Notes: generated by a model from the letters alone, not told the origin. A stretch of 64,000 nucleotides of DNA from CAYMZZ01 sp044463125 (GCA_044463125.1 JBIQMS010000021.1:9625-73624), one strand, 5' to 3'. Counted from the first letter of the stretch, positions 24,578 through 33,745 are shown. Made by a program: numbers and translations.

Positions 24578-26452
24578 TTATTTCTTGGTGGTTAATACTA
24601 TTTGCTGATTGTAGAACTCCTTTAGTTCTTCAACATCCTTATTCCATTGCGCAAAATCCGCGGGCTTCAATTCCGTATCGCGGAACTCTATTTCGCAGCG
24701 GTACTGGAGGGATTTGTCCTTTACGGCATAAGTACCGCTAAACAGATAGCCGGGTCGCTCAATTTTCAATGCCGGTGGCAGGCTGCTGGCCTGTTTATCA
24801 TCGGGGAGTTGTAGTTCGGTTTCAAAAACCAGGTGATTCTTGAAATCAAACCAATAAGGTAGCTTACGCTTTGCCGGGTCTATTTTAAAACTCTCAAAAT
24901 TTCGTCTGTTGTCGACCTCAACATATACTTCTTCACCAAACTCCGCCAGGGCATTCTTCCAGATCATATCATATTCCACAGTGAGATCCTTGTTGTAATC
25001 TGTTAAATTGGCTATGCGAAGACCCGTGATCTCCACATTATTTTTTCCTTCCGCCAGGTAACGGCTCAGTGCCAGTTCCTGCTTTTCTGTTCGGATACTA
25101 TTCAGCCCCGACAGCAGCATCACTTTGTTCTCACCCTTCCAGCTTTGTGCTACATGGCCTTTGAGGTGACTGCCTTCCATCACCAGTTTGCGTTTTTCAA
25201 ACGCAGTGTTCTGCCTGGCAGTAGTGCTGGGTACTTTACCCAATATAAACTTTGCGCCATCTTCAATCAGGGTTTGCCGACCCTGTATGCGTTCTGCCAG
25301 TTCACCAAAGCCGATATATTTTTCAGTTGCGTCGAGGTATACGGGTTTATTGTTGTTCATCCATACGGCGATCATGTGATTATCCACTGCCAGCGATGGG
25401 GTGGTATAATCATACGCGATATGTCGGGTACCAATCCAGCATCGACGGGCATCGAGGCCCAATGAGCGTAGCATTTCAACCAGCAGGTTGGCCATGCCCT
25501 TACAATCGCCATATTTCCTGCGCAATACTTCCTGCGCCTTTTCCGGTTTAAAACCCGCGATGCCATCTTCAAAGGCGATATAGCGGATATTGTCCTGTAC
25601 CCATTGAAAGATGATCTTTACTTTCTCTTCCTCTGTTTTGGCTTCGCGTGTCAATTCTATCGCGCGTGCTTTTATAGGAGAAATGTCGTTTCCGATATCC
25701 AGCACGAGTTTTCGATACCAGTTATATTGATCCTGGAGGGTATTGAAATAGGTTTGCTTTCCCTGCTTTGTTTCCGCCGTTTTGCACATTACCATTACGT
25801 GAGGGGAATAGTAAGTAAAGCCCGGCGATGCGGATTCCCTTTTCAGGGCTGGCAGATTTTTCGCCGTGTAGCGGTACACGGTTTCGCCGCCATCAGGATT
25901 TGTTTGTTTTTGAATAGTATAATTTCCGAAATTGAATTCTTTCAGCTCCAGCTTCATCCAGGAAGGAACCCGAATGGTCAGCTCCTGCGCTTGCACCGGA
26001 TAGGGTTCCATGAAATGTACGCTGGTGAAATACTTGGGATCGAGAACTGTCTTCTTGATCTTAACGCTTGAAATGGATTCTTTCTCAGGAAGCGGCAGCA
26101 TAAAATGGCAGACCCGCGCATCCGAATAAAAAATACCGTCGGCCTCATAAAACTCGTGTGCCGGCGAAATGCCGTGCTTTTTGGAACCATCCACCAGTAT
26201 CTGGATATCGTCGATGGTTTCCATATCGTTGTAAAACTCAGCAACAGGAACTTTCGTACGGTAATTCCGACACTGATAGCGGTACTCTGTTACCTCCTTG
26301 ATGAGCACGGGATGCTCCGCATTGCCCTGCACAAAACTGAATTCCCGTTTTATTTCGAGCAGGCTGATATTTTCATCGTTGGAGTTTGGGCTTTGGGCAT
26401 AGGTATAACCTATTCCCGATAGAGAAAGAATCGCCGCGATAAAATATTTCAT
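24578..26452 (-). CDS. DUF3857 / transglutaminase-like exported protein
   Basis: 624 aa from the ATG at 26452 (MKYFIAAILSLSGIGYTYAQ, signal peptide); a longer frame from 26533 adds 27 residues without signal character. DUF3857 spans about 50-250 and the transglutaminase core about 260-390. The triad appears complete: Cys317 in RRKYGDCKGM, His359 in VDNHMIAVW and Asp374 in VYLDATE. A C-terminal DUF2569/DUF3858-like beta domain ends the protein. Members of this family are abundant in Bacteroidota; a peptide amide or ester bond is the likely substrate but none is proven. It precedes the degenerate relative by 9 bp. Confidence 0.88.
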   Translation of the reverse strand: MKYFIAAILSLSGIGYTYAQSPNSNDENISLLEIKREFSFVQGNAEHPVLIKEVTEYRYQCRNYRTKVPVAEFYNDMETIDDIQILVDGSKKHGISPAHEFYEADGIFYSDARVCHFMLPLPEKESISSVKIKKTVLDPKYFTSVHFMEPYPVQAQELTIRVPSWMKLELKEFNFGNYTIQKQTNPDGGETVYRYTAKNLPALKRESASPGFTYYSPHVMVMCKTAETKQGKQTYFNTLQDQYNWYRKLVLDIGNDISPIKARAIELTREAKTEEEKVKIIFQWVQDNIRYIAFEDGIAGFKPEKAQEVLRRKYGDCKGMANLLVEMLRSLGLDARRCWIGTRHIAYDYTTPSLAVDNHMIAVWMNNNKPVYLDATEKYIGFGELAERIQGRQTLIEDGAKFILGKVPSTTARQNTAFEKRKLVMEGSHLKGHVAQSWKGENKVMLLSGLNSIRTEKQELALSRYLAEGKNNVEITGLRIANLTDYNKDLTVEYDMIWKNALAEFGEEVYVEVDNRRNFESFKIDPAKRKLPYWFDFKNHLVFETELQLPDDKQASSLPPALKIERPGYLFSGTYAVKDKSLQYRCEIEFRDTELKPADFAQWNKDVEELKEFYNQQIVLTTKK

Positions 26453-26620
26453 AGTACAGAAATGGTTTCGGCTAAAAAGGTGGTAATCATGAAGAGACGC
26501 GTCATGGCGGCTAAAACATGACTGAAATAACACCTCAATATAGAAATTATTCGACTAATTCCATAGTAAGTACCCCTAAAGCCTACGAAATATTAAGATA
26601 AATCAATATTTCAATGCCTG

Positions 26621-28447
26621 TTACGGCAATGCTTTGTACAACAGCCTGTGCAATTCCTTCATTTTCTCCACCCGAAACTTGATTATCCGCCGGTCGTAGG
26701 TCATGAGTCCGTTTATTTCCACTTCCACATCCGTGGTTTGCGTGTACACGGCGGCCGACAGGCCCATTTCGATGAATTGTGGAATATTGCGGATGAATGC
26801 TTCATAGCGCTGATACAGTTCGTCTTTATTCTTAAAACTTTGGTAACCCCAATTATCTTTCTCCTGCCAGGTATGTCCTTCCAGAGGAAGGCCCAAACCG
26901 CCAAACTCGCCCAGCACCAGAATCTGCCGATGGCCAAACAATTCGGGATCGGGCATAAGGGGCTCGGGATAATTGTGTAAATCCATAATATGACCGGCAT
27001 CGGTGAAATTGCCACCACTGGCCGCGTTCACCAGCCGCGATGGGTCCAGCGATTGAGTCCATTGCACTATGTCCTGTGTCTTGAACTGGCCCCAGGCTTC
27101 GTTGAAGGGTACCCAACATACAATGCTGGGAAAATTATGCAAGCCCTCTACAATAGCTTTCCATTCATTCCGGAATATTCGCTCCGACTCTTCGGTCCGC
27201 TCCCGATCGGTAGCTTTGCCGTAAATGCCCGGGCGCATTTCCCAGCGGTTGCCCATATCGCCACTCGGCATGTCCTGCCATACCAACATGCCAAGTTTAT
27301 CGCAATGATAATACCAGCGAGCCGGTTCCACCTTCACGTGTTTGCGAATCATATTAAAGCCCATGGCCCTGGTTTGCTCAATATCGAATACTAAGGCATC
27401 ATCGCTCGGTGCCGTATAAAGCCCATCGGGCCACCAGCCCTGATCCAGCGGACCATATTGAAACAGGAATTTATTATTGAGCATCATTCGTTGAATGCCA
27501 CGGCTGTCTTTTTGCATGGAAATCTTCCGCATACCAAAATAGCTTTTCACCTCATCCACCACTTTACCCTTCCGCAGGATTGTATATTGAATATCATACA
27601 GGAAAGGATCGGCGGGTGACCAAAGCCTTAGATCAGGAATAGCTATTTCCATTTCTGAAAAAGGTTTGATGTCGCGCTCAGCAATCTTTTTTCCTTCGGA
27701 AAAAAGGTTTACTGTCAACTGGTCCCCGGGCATGGCATTCGCTATGTTTGCCTGCACGCGAATAAGGCCTCTGTCTATATCGGGTGTTTGCCGGGTGGAA
27801 ACAATATGCGTAACCGGAACCTGCTCGAGCCAAACGGTTTGCCAAATTCCCGTTACCGGTGTGTACCAGATGCCATGCGGCTTATTCACCTGCTTACCCC
27901 TTGGCTGAGGGCCTTCGTCGGTAGGATCCCACACCCGTAGCACCAGTTCCTGCTGATCTCCGTTCTTCAAAAAATCCGTAATATCAAATTGAAACGCATC
28001 GTAGCCTCCCCGGTGCCGGCCTACTTCCTGTCCATTCACAAACACCTGGCAATCCCAGTCAACCCCGCCAAAATGCAGGATGCTCCTGCGGTTACGGTCC
28101 TGCTTAAGGCTGAAAGAACGCCGGTACCATAGTACGCTGTCTTTACCCACCGTTTTTCCCACGCCCGACAGGGCCGATTCCACCGCAAAGGGTACCAGTA
28201 TCTTACCCTGCATGTCAGGTGTTGTTGCTTTCGACAATACCGGCTGAATGCTGTAATCCCAGAGACCGTTGAGATTTACCCATTCAGGCCTTTGCATCTG
28301 CGGTCTTGGGTATTCATTCAATACCGATTCCGGATTCAGGTTCTCCGCCCAGGGAGTTTGTATCTTACCTTTTACAGGTTGCCAGGCAGGTTGCGCGTAC
28401 GACAACAGGCTGCTTACAAGCAATAGGAATAGCAGGAAATTTTTCAT
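26621..28447 (-). CDS. Glycoside hydrolase family 2 (beta-galactosidase/glucuronidase-like)
   Basis: 608 aa with a signal peptide (residues 1-18). The order is sugar-binding domain (about 50-215), Ig-like middle domain (about 215-310), then TIM barrel. Catalytic residues are visible: acid/base Glu450 in WVPFNEAWGQ and nucleophile Glu514 in VLGEFGGLG. Related members act on beta-galactosides, glucuronides or mannosides. There is no SusC/SusD pair near, so it is not a typical polysaccharide utilisation locus gene. It starts a separate minus-strand unit. Confidence 0.93.
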   Translation of the reverse strand: MKNFLLFLLLVSSLLSYAQPAWQPVKGKIQTPWAENLNPESVLNEYPRPQMQRPEWVNLNGLWDYSIQPVLSKATTPDMQGKILVPFAVESALSGVGKTVGKDSVLWYRRSFSLKQDRNRRSILHFGGVDWDCQVFVNGQEVGRHRGGYDAFQFDITDFLKNGDQQELVLRVWDPTDEGPQPRGKQVNKPHGIWYTPVTGIWQTVWLEQVPVTHIVSTRQTPDIDRGLIRVQANIANAMPGDQLTVNLFSEGKKIAERDIKPFSEMEIAIPDLRLWSPADPFLYDIQYTILRKGKVVDEVKSYFGMRKISMQKDSRGIQRMMLNNKFLFQYGPLDQGWWPDGLYTAPSDDALVFDIEQTRAMGFNMIRKHVKVEPARWYYHCDKLGMLVWQDMPSGDMGNRWEMRPGIYGKATDRERTEESERIFRNEWKAIVEGLHNFPSIVCWVPFNEAWGQFKTQDIVQWTQSLDPSRLVNAASGGNFTDAGHIMDLHNYPEPLMPDPELFGHRQILVLGEFGGLGLPLEGHTWQEKDNWGYQSFKNKDELYQRYEAFIRNIPQFIEMGLSAAVYTQTTDVEVEINGLMTYDRRIIKFRVEKMKELHRLLYKALP

Positions 28448-28770
28448 TGGGGTAAATTACAGCATTTTCAAATCCAGCAATAAGATTCATTTAAAAAATC
28501 GACCTGTAAACTTGTTAACGGAATCTGAAGAGCGTTAACCAATCCTCAATTCTGCCAATGGTCCATCTGGAAAAAGCGGCAGCAAAACCGAATCATCTCA
28601 AAATTTTTTCATAACTTTCTGTATCGCTCTGATTCGGCAGGGGTTAAATGTCCGCAGGCAGATTCGCGGAAACTTCAGCACAGACCTTATCCATTTATCG
28701 CATCGGCAGGCCAATGCACCTGCATGGAATCCTGACATTCAGGAATCATTCACTCTTAAAATATAAGGCA
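28448..28770. other. 323-bp intergenic region with no recognised gene
   Basis: Between the GH2 gene (minus) and the YegP-like mini-gene (plus). A longer in-frame extension of the mini-gene, starting at 28648, has no homologous character and I do not call it. No complete promoter element is convincing; nothing else seen. Confidence 0.5.
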
Positions 28771-28944
28771 ATGGGAAAATTTCTTGTCAAAACCGGAAAT
28801 GACGGTCAATTTTATTTCAGCCTGGTGGCTTCCAATGGCCAGGTAATCGGGAAAAGCCAGATGTATACCAATGCCGCTGGCTGCGAAAACGGGATTGAAT
28901 CAGTGAAAACCAATGCACCAGGAGCACCTGTTGAGATGGAATAA
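28771..28944 (+). CDS. YegP-like DUF1508 mini-protein
   Basis: 57 aa starting MGKFLVKTGNDGQFYFSLVASNGQ. The rest reads VIGKSQMYTNAAGCENGIES VKTNAP, the DUF1508 pattern. YegP of E. coli has two such repeats (about 110 aa), so this is a one-repeat version. Function of the family is unknown. An upstream in-frame start at 28648 would add 41 residues unlike the family, so the ATG at 28771 is preferred. A hairpin follows the stop by 14 bp. Confidence 0.85.
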   Translation: MGKFLVKTGNDGQFYFSLVASNGQVIGKSQMYTNAAGCENGIESVKTNAPGAPVEME

Positions 28945-28958
28945 GAGATAATCATCAA

Positions 28959-29001
28959 ATAATACCGGTAGAAGCCTTAACAAGGCTTTTACCAGTATTA
29001 T
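28959..29001. terminator. Imperfect 20-bp hairpin after the YegP-like gene
   Basis: Arms 28959-28978 and 28982-29001 pair with two imperfections (one A-C mismatch, one G-U) around the loop AAC. No T-run follows, so it may be a processing or stability element or a weak terminator. Confidence 0.6.
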
Positions 29002-29003
29002 GG

Positions 29004-29011
29004 TATATTTG
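29004..29011 (+). promoter_or_regulatory. Candidate -7 element upstream of the GreA/Rnk-like gene
   Basis: TATATTTG matches TAnnTTTG, 232 bp before the ATG at 29243. No partner TTTG at the right spacing. The intervening 298-bp gap (28945-29242) has no other gene I can support. Confidence 0.35.
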
Positions 29012-29242
29012 CAATTCGACGGTGAATACCACTAAGCATATAGGAACCACGCAATCGAAGGACTTTCTTCATTGAACCCGGGCGGCTTAAAGCTCCGTTT
29101 CGTCCGGGATATCCATTTATTTAATAACTGACCATTACGGGTAATGAATTCCCGATATGGCAGCTATTGTTTTTTTAACCCTGAACGAATCTTCGCGGAG
29201 CGAGGATAGAAACTACTTTATTAAAAAGAAAAATCAACAACC

Positions 29243-29641
29243 ATGGCAAAGAAAAAGCAGCAACTGATCCTGCTCCGCAATGAATATGAATTATTGAAAA
29301 AATATGTGCAAAGCCGTATCGACGGCGCCAATGCCGAGCAGGCGATAGCCGCACAGCTACAGGCCGAACTGGAAGAAGCCAAGGTGCTGGAAGATGAAAA
29401 ATCGGCCCCGGATGATTTGGTGCGACTTCATACCAAAGTGTGCGTGGAGGAATTGCCCAGCCGTAGGAAATTTCATTTCCGGTTAACGGCACCGGCCGAT
29501 GCTAATATAAAACTTCAAAAACTTTCTATCTATGCGCCACTGGGCATTGCGCTAATGGGTTATCGTAAAGGACAACAAATAAAATGGAAAATGCCTTCTG
29601 GCGAAAAAACCTTTGAAATTGTAGATGTGGAAAATGATTAA
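29243..29641 (+). CDS. GreA/Rnk-like transcription factor
   Basis: 132 aa. A short N-terminal coiled-coil (MAKKKQQLILLRNEYELLKKY, continued to about 50) and a C-terminal FKBP-like GreA/GreB domain (about 58-132, with KLQKLSIYAPLGIALMGYRKGQQIKWKMPSG, the part that docks on RNA polymerase). It is shorter than GreA (about 158 aa) and close to Rnk (136 aa), so the coil is probably too short to reach the active site as GreA does. It should bind RNA polymerase without full transcript cleavage. A perfect terminator follows. Confidence 0.85.
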   Translation: MAKKKQQLILLRNEYELLKKYVQSRIDGANAEQAIAAQLQAELEEAKVLEDEKSAPDDLVRLHTKVCVEELPSRRKFHFRLTAPADANIKLQKLSIYAPLGIALMGYRKGQQIKWKMPSGEKTFEIVDVEND

Positions 29642-29643
29642 AT

Positions 29644-29674
29644 AAAAATCCCACGCCGGAGCGTGGGATTTTTT
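29644..29674 (+). terminator. Intrinsic terminator after the GreA/Rnk-like gene
   Basis: 13-bp perfect stem AAAAATCCCACGC / GCGTGGGATTTTT around loop CGGA, with the T-run at 29668-29674. Also suited to stop minus-strand transcription arriving from 29695. Confidence 0.93.
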
Positions 29675-29694
29675 GTGTGCTGTCAATATTATTT

Positions 29695-31143
29695 TTAGAG
29701 TCCGAGCTCTTCTTTGTCGGTAATCGTCGACGCTTTCTTCTTCTTCTTTTCCTTCTTCATCGCACCAAATCGTAGCCCCATATAAATGTCTGCCTGTTTG
29801 GATTCGCCGGTCATAGCCGTCAGCAATGAACCGGAACCTACAAATAGTGGACCGTAGCGTAGGGCAACGCCGGCATTCAGTTTTGATAAAGTGTGATACT
29901 GTATCGGCACATAAAGCCCAAAGCTGGATGACTCAATACGTGGGGTAACCGTTACAGAATGAAATTGCTGTCCATTATAGATATTCTTATCGCTATTGGT
30001 GAGGCTTACCATACCTCCTACGTTCAAATAGAAACGCTTGGTGAATCGGTAATCAAGGTCGAGGTTGAGGCTGCCGGGCAGGCTTACATTATAGTTAGCT
30101 GTGGTAGCTCCCGGTATAGCTGTGAAAAACTGCGGGCGTGAATCAAAATAAGCCTTGAGCTCATCCAGGTCGTTGGCTTCCACTTCGCTCAAGTTGAGGC
30201 GTTCACCGCCAGTGATATTGATGTCGTATCCACCGCTTCTCGCGAGATCACGCTTGTAGCGGATGGAACCCAGGTCGAGCAGGGCCAAACCTATACGGAA
30301 ACGATACTTGTTGTCGAAAGCATCTACCGCCAGGCGGTCGCCACCTGGACGGTATTCATACACGAAACCGATATCGCCGCCAAAGCCTGAGCTACGGAAT
30401 GACGTGAGATCATCCCAGTCAAAATCGCTGAAGTTAACCCCGCCAAATCCAATCTGCAGGCGACCCGTACTATTGCTGAGATAAGGATCACCGGTAATCA
30501 GATCATCATCCACCTGGCCGGTCAGGTTATCGACGCCCAGGTAAGCATTGGCCGCGCCAGCCAGGTATTTTAGGGTTAGGCCCCCCTTCAGGAAATGCTC
30601 GCCCTGTTCCATCAGTATCCGGCTATAGGTGAAGCCAAATTCTGTCCAGGCATTCATATTCACCCGGTTTTTGGCATTGGAAAGAATATTAAAGGAGCTG
30701 CTGTTGCCGCTGCTCTCATCAATCAGGCGATCAGCCAGCTCGCCATCAATTTCAATGGCATTTACCAATACCCGGCTTCGGGTACTGATGGCGATAGAAG
30801 ATTTGGCACCGGCGCTGATCATCAGGGAAGGCCCATGGATCGTGGCATTGAGCATGGCCGTGGTAAGTCCGGCACCCGTGCCGGTCAACTGGTCTTCCAG
30901 TTCATCATTGTCAATAGCTGACTTCAGGTCGCTAAGCGAAAAGCTGGCATTATCATTCGCTATAGAAGCATGGAAGGACAGCAGGTTGAAATGCCATTTG
31001 TGCCGGCTGTCGGCGATATTGGCGGGATTGAAAAAAACGCCATTGGCGCCGGTATAGTTTCCGGTTCGGAATCCTGGGAATTCCTGAGCCATAGTAGTTC
31101 CCGAAAAAAGAACTAGAATCAAGGAGAGTCGGATCGACTTCAT
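29695..31143 (-). CDS. DUF5723-family outer membrane protein
   Basis: 482 aa from the ATG at 31143 (MKSIRLSLILVLFSGTTMAQE, signal peptide); an in-frame start 26 codons earlier is less likely. After the signal comes the family marker EFPGFRTGNYTGANGVFFNPANIADSRH. The rest alternates short beta strands with aromatic/Gly ends, in keeping with an outer-membrane beta barrel, and it ends in a Lys-rich tail. Function unknown; some members resemble PorP/SprF-like helper barrels. It lies downstream of the 31285 gene, separated by a strong hairpin. Confidence 0.8.
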   Translation of the reverse strand: MKSIRLSLILVLFSGTTMAQEFPGFRTGNYTGANGVFFNPANIADSRHKWHFNLLSFHASIANDNASFSLSDLKSAIDNDELEDQLTGTGAGLTTAMLNATIHGPSLMISAGAKSSIAISTRSRVLVNAIEIDGELADRLIDESSGNSSSFNILSNAKNRVNMNAWTEFGFTYSRILMEQGEHFLKGGLTLKYLAGAANAYLGVDNLTGQVDDDLITGDPYLSNSTGRLQIGFGGVNFSDFDWDDLTSFRSSGFGGDIGFVYEYRPGGDRLAVDAFDNKYRFRIGLALLDLGSIRYKRDLARSGGYDINITGGERLNLSEVEANDLDELKAYFDSRPQFFTAIPGATTANYNVSLPGSLNLDLDYRFTKRFYLNVGGMVSLTNSDKNIYNGQQFHSVTVTPRIESSSFGLYVPIQYHTLSKLNAGVALRYGPLFVGSGSLLTAMTGESKQADIYMGLRFGAMKKEKKKKKASTITDKEELGL

Positions 31144-31220
31144 GTTGTACGGTGGTTTAAAGCCTTTTGAAAATTGGTTCGCGGCCGAAAAATAGATAAT
31201 TAAACCCTGATAATCAAGCA

Positions 31221-31265
31221 CTCCAAATAAATAAAGCCGGCATAGCCGGCTTTATTTATTTGGAG
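31221..31265 (-). terminator. Intrinsic terminator, 21-bp stem
   Basis: Perfect 21-bp stem: arm 31221-31241 and arm 31245-31265 with loop ATA and a GCCGGC core. On the minus strand it follows the stop of the 31285-31878 gene and carries T-rich DNA, so that gene ends here; the DUF5723 gene then needs its own promoter. Confidence 0.88.
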
Positions 31266-31284
31266 GTATTTGAAACAGTGTCGA

Positions 31285-31878
31285 TTATTTGGTCAGAATA
31301 AGGGTTTGCCTTTTGATGGCTTTGCGGGGTTTCCCGTATTGATTCAGTAATGGTGACAAATTGGGCGCAGAAAGCGTCATACGATTGCGGATCTGGTCGG
31401 CCAGAAAATCATTGGAAGGGGATGCTGAAACCGTATTGATATTTACCTGCCCATCCACATCTATTTCATAAACAATCAGGATGGAATAGGTACCTTCTTT
31501 AATCTTACGGTTGGGCAGAATTTCCCTTTTGATCTCTACCATCAGCTCATCGGTGTATTCCTTCCATATTTCGTCATTATCCCTGGGTTTGGTAGGCTCC
31601 ATACCTGTAGAATCCGCCAGTTCAGCTACCGGCACACGGGTTACTACCGTGGCGCCAGAACTATCCACCGTCAACACTTCCTTTACGGGTGGCGGCGGTG
31701 GCTTGCGTGTACTCGTGTCAATTTTTGTAGAGAGATCGTCGGTTTTACGAACCACGGATCCCGTATCGGATTTGAGTTTCCCGCTGTAGAGCAATTCCTT
31801 CAGCGATTGGGAATTTGCCAGATTGGTGAAGCATACACCTGCTGCAGCCAGGGCGCAGCCAAGCCATATTTTTTTCAT
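31285..31878 (-). CDS. Periplasmic protein, TonB-like C-terminal organisation, function unknown
   Basis: 197 aa from the ATG at 31878 (MKKIWLGCALAAAGVCFTN, signal peptide). A Pro/Thr-rich linker (KPPPPPVKEV) leads to a C-terminal domain of about 90 residues (IWKEYTDELMVEIKREI...YSILIVYEIDVDGQVNINTVSASP...LADQIRNRM) that resembles a TonB C-terminal-like fold, where a Gly-containing strand is followed by a helix. The TonB-box role is not shown because no ExbB/ExbD is nearby. An extra eight-residue N-terminal extension is possible. Confidence 0.65.
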   Translation of the reverse strand: MKKIWLGCALAAAGVCFTNLANSQSLKELLYSGKLKSDTGSVVRKTDDLSTKIDTSTRKPPPPPVKEVLTVDSSGATVVTRVPVAELADSTGMEPTKPRDNDEIWKEYTDELMVEIKREILPNRKIKEGTYSILIVYEIDVDGQVNINTVSASPSNDFLADQIRNRMTLSAPNLSPLLNQYGKPRKAIKRQTLILTK

Positions 31879-32315
31879 GATACCCCTTTTTGGTATAAGC
31901 ATAACAGTAAGCTATACCTGCAATTTAAGTACCATTATGGGAACCATATCCAAATAAAACGATAATTAATGCTTTATTGGATCGTAATTCCCGATTCTTT
32001 GGCTCATTGTGAACAGGTATCAGTTAGATCCGGCACTTTCACTTCGGAAAGAAAGGACCACCCCTACCAGAAACAAAGCGATGAATAGATAGAAAAATAC
32101 GGACATAGTGACAGGTTTTGATAGTTAATCAATTCAAATTGAAGTGCTAAGTAAGATTCTTCGCTAAGGACTTTTGCTTTGGACTTAGCTAATGGCAGCA
32201 TTCGCTTTTTAAAAGGCCACTGTCAGAGAGGAAATTCAGAGGAGGGGGATACGAATAATGATGGAACAAAGATGAATAAAATAGTTGAGGAAGTCAATAC
32301 CCCAAAAGTGTGATT
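31879..32315. other. 437-bp intergenic region with one possible small ORF
   Basis: Holds the candidate 28-codon ORF at 32020-32106 and a 7-bp inverted repeat GCTAAGT/ACTTAGC (32146-32152 with 32183-32189, 30-base loop). No promoter was found. The rest shows no signal I can support. Confidence 0.5.
32020..32106 (-). CDS. Possible 28-residue single-helix membrane peptide
   Basis: ATG at 32106 to TGA at 32020-32022. The peptide starts MSVFFYLFIALFLVGVVL, a hydrophobic helix of about 18 residues, followed by a short polar tail with one Arg and one Glu (SFRSESAGSN). It resembles KdpF-like or other small membrane peptides only in general shape, and no kdp gene is nearby. No ribosome site is visible, as usual in this phylum. 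It may be chance. Confidence 0.35.
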   Translation of the reverse strand: MSVFFYLFIALFLVGVVLSFRSESAGSN

Positions 32316-33176
32316 TTACGAGAGGCGCTTCAAACAGGCGGAAAGGCTTTCCTTCCAGGGTTTAGTGGGAATACCAAATGTGGAACTGAATGAGTCGGTA
32401 TTGAGCGCGCTATAAGCGGGTCTTGCTGCCGGTGTGGGATAAGCGGAGCTGGGAATGGGATTTACTTTTGTTGAAAATCCGGCCAACTCGCGAATGGCGG
32501 AGGCAAACTGAAACCAGGTGATGATACCGCTATTGCTATAATGGTAAATCCCGGGATGCCAGTTGTTGCCGGCGACAATTTTAAGAATAGCTTCCGCCAG
32601 GTCGCCCGCGTAGGTGGGTGAACCCTGCTGATCGTCCACCACGCTGATCTCGGTTTTTTCATTCATCAGCCGCAGCATGGTTTTTACAAAATTCTTCCCA
32701 AATTCCGAATATACCCAGGAGGTGCGGATGATGATGGAATCAGAGTTAAAGCGCATCGCTTCCTCCTCCCCTTTTCTTTTGCTGGCGCCATAAACGGATT
32801 GCGGAGCGGTGGTATCGGTGGGTAAATAGGGTTTATTTCCTTTGCCATCAAAAACATAATCTGTAGAGATGTGCAGGAACCGGCAGTTGGTGGCAGCGCT
32901 AACCGCAGCGAGTACTCCAGTGGCTTCCGCGTTTACCTGGTAAGCCAGGTCTGGTTCTGATTCAGCCCTGTCCACAGCCGTGTAGGCGGCGCAATTGATG
33001 CAATAAGCAGGCTTATACGCCTCAAAAGTCCGGCGTACCAGCTCCGGATGATGAATGGGAAGGTCTTCGCGGGAAAGAAATACAAAATCCAGACCGGGAT
33101 AGTCCGATTCCAGTCTTCTGAGTTCTTTTCCCAATTGCCCATTGGCGCCAGTTACCAGTATACGGGGACGGGTCAT
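32316..33176 (-). CDS. rfbD: dTDP-4-dehydrorhamnose reductase
   Basis: 286 aa from the ATG at 33176 (MTRPRILVTGANGQLG). The alternative start two codons earlier is TTG. SDR reductase with NAD(P)-binding GANGQLG at the N-terminus, TDYVFDG near 105-111 and YGASKRKGE with Tyr/Lys. It reduces dTDP-4-dehydro-6-deoxy-L-mannose to dTDP-L-rhamnose, the last step of rhamnose nucleotide synthesis. The epimerase gene rfbC is directly upstream on the same strand. The two earlier enzymes, rfbA and rfbB, are not in the window. Confidence 0.93.
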   Translation of the reverse strand: MTRPRILVTGANGQLGKELRRLESDYPGLDFVFLSREDLPIHHPELVRRTFEAYKPAYCINCAAYTAVDRAESEPDLAYQVNAEATGVLAAVSAATNCRFLHISTDYVFDGKGNKPYLPTDTTAPQSVYGASKRKGEEEAMRFNSDSIIIRTSWVYSEFGKNFVKTMLRLMNEKTEISVVDDQQGSPTYAGDLAEAILKIVAGNNWHPGIYHYSNSGIITWFQFASAIRELAGFSTKVNPIPSSAYPTPAARPAYSALNTDSFSSTFGIPTKPWKESLSACLKRLS

Positions 33177-33185
33177 ACGCAAAAA

Positions 33186-33740
33186 TTAGAAGGTAAAAGT
33201 GTTTCTACAATTGGCAAATGTGGGAAGCTGCTTATCCTTATCCGATACGATCACGCGATCGGCTGGCAGCTTCCAGTCGATACCCAGTGCCGGGTCGTTG
33301 AAAAGAATACCCGCATCGCTCTCCTTGTTGTAAAAAGCATCGCACTTATACATCACCACGGCTTTTTCGCTCAATACTGAAAATCCGTGAGCAAATCCTT
33401 TGGGGATAAAGAGCTGCTTTTTGTTTTTTGCTGAAAGCTCGATGGCATAATGCTTACCGAAAGTAGGTGACCCTTTCCGGATATCGAGTGCTACATCCAG
33501 AATGGCTCCCTGCAACACGCGGACCAGCTTTGCTTGTGCGTAGGGCGGTAATTGGTAATGTAAACCCCTGATAACGCCATAGGCAGATTCAGACTGGTTA
33601 TCCTGCACAAAAACAAGATCCAGCCCAATATCCGCGAATTTCTGCGCATTATAGGATTCGAAGAAATGACCCCTGCTATCCTCAAATACCAGTGGCTGTA
33701 TTACCTGCAAGCCGGGAATTTCGGTGTGAATCTTTTCCAT
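33186..33740 (-). CDS. rfbC: dTDP-4-dehydrorhamnose 3,5-epimerase
   Basis: 184 aa, the normal size of RmlC. The cupin-like signature is present: FEDSRGHFFESYN, NQSESAYGVIRGLHYQ with the catalytic His, KLVRVLQGAILDVALDIRKGSPTFG and FIPKGFAHGFSVL. It epimerises C3 and C5 of the rhamnose precursor. ATG at 33740; 9 bp from the upstream dehydrogenase stop and 9 bp from rfbD. Part of the six-gene nucleotide-sugar cluster. Confidence 0.95.
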   Translation of the reverse strand: MEKIHTEIPGLQVIQPLVFEDSRGHFFESYNAQKFADIGLDLVFVQDNQSESAYGVIRGLHYQLPPYAQAKLVRVLQGAILDVALDIRKGSPTFGKHYAIELSAKNKKQLFIPKGFAHGFSVLSEKAVVMYKCDAFYNKESDAGILFNDPALGIDWKLPADRVIVSDKDKQLPTFANCRNTFTF

Positions 33741-33745
33741 AAAAT

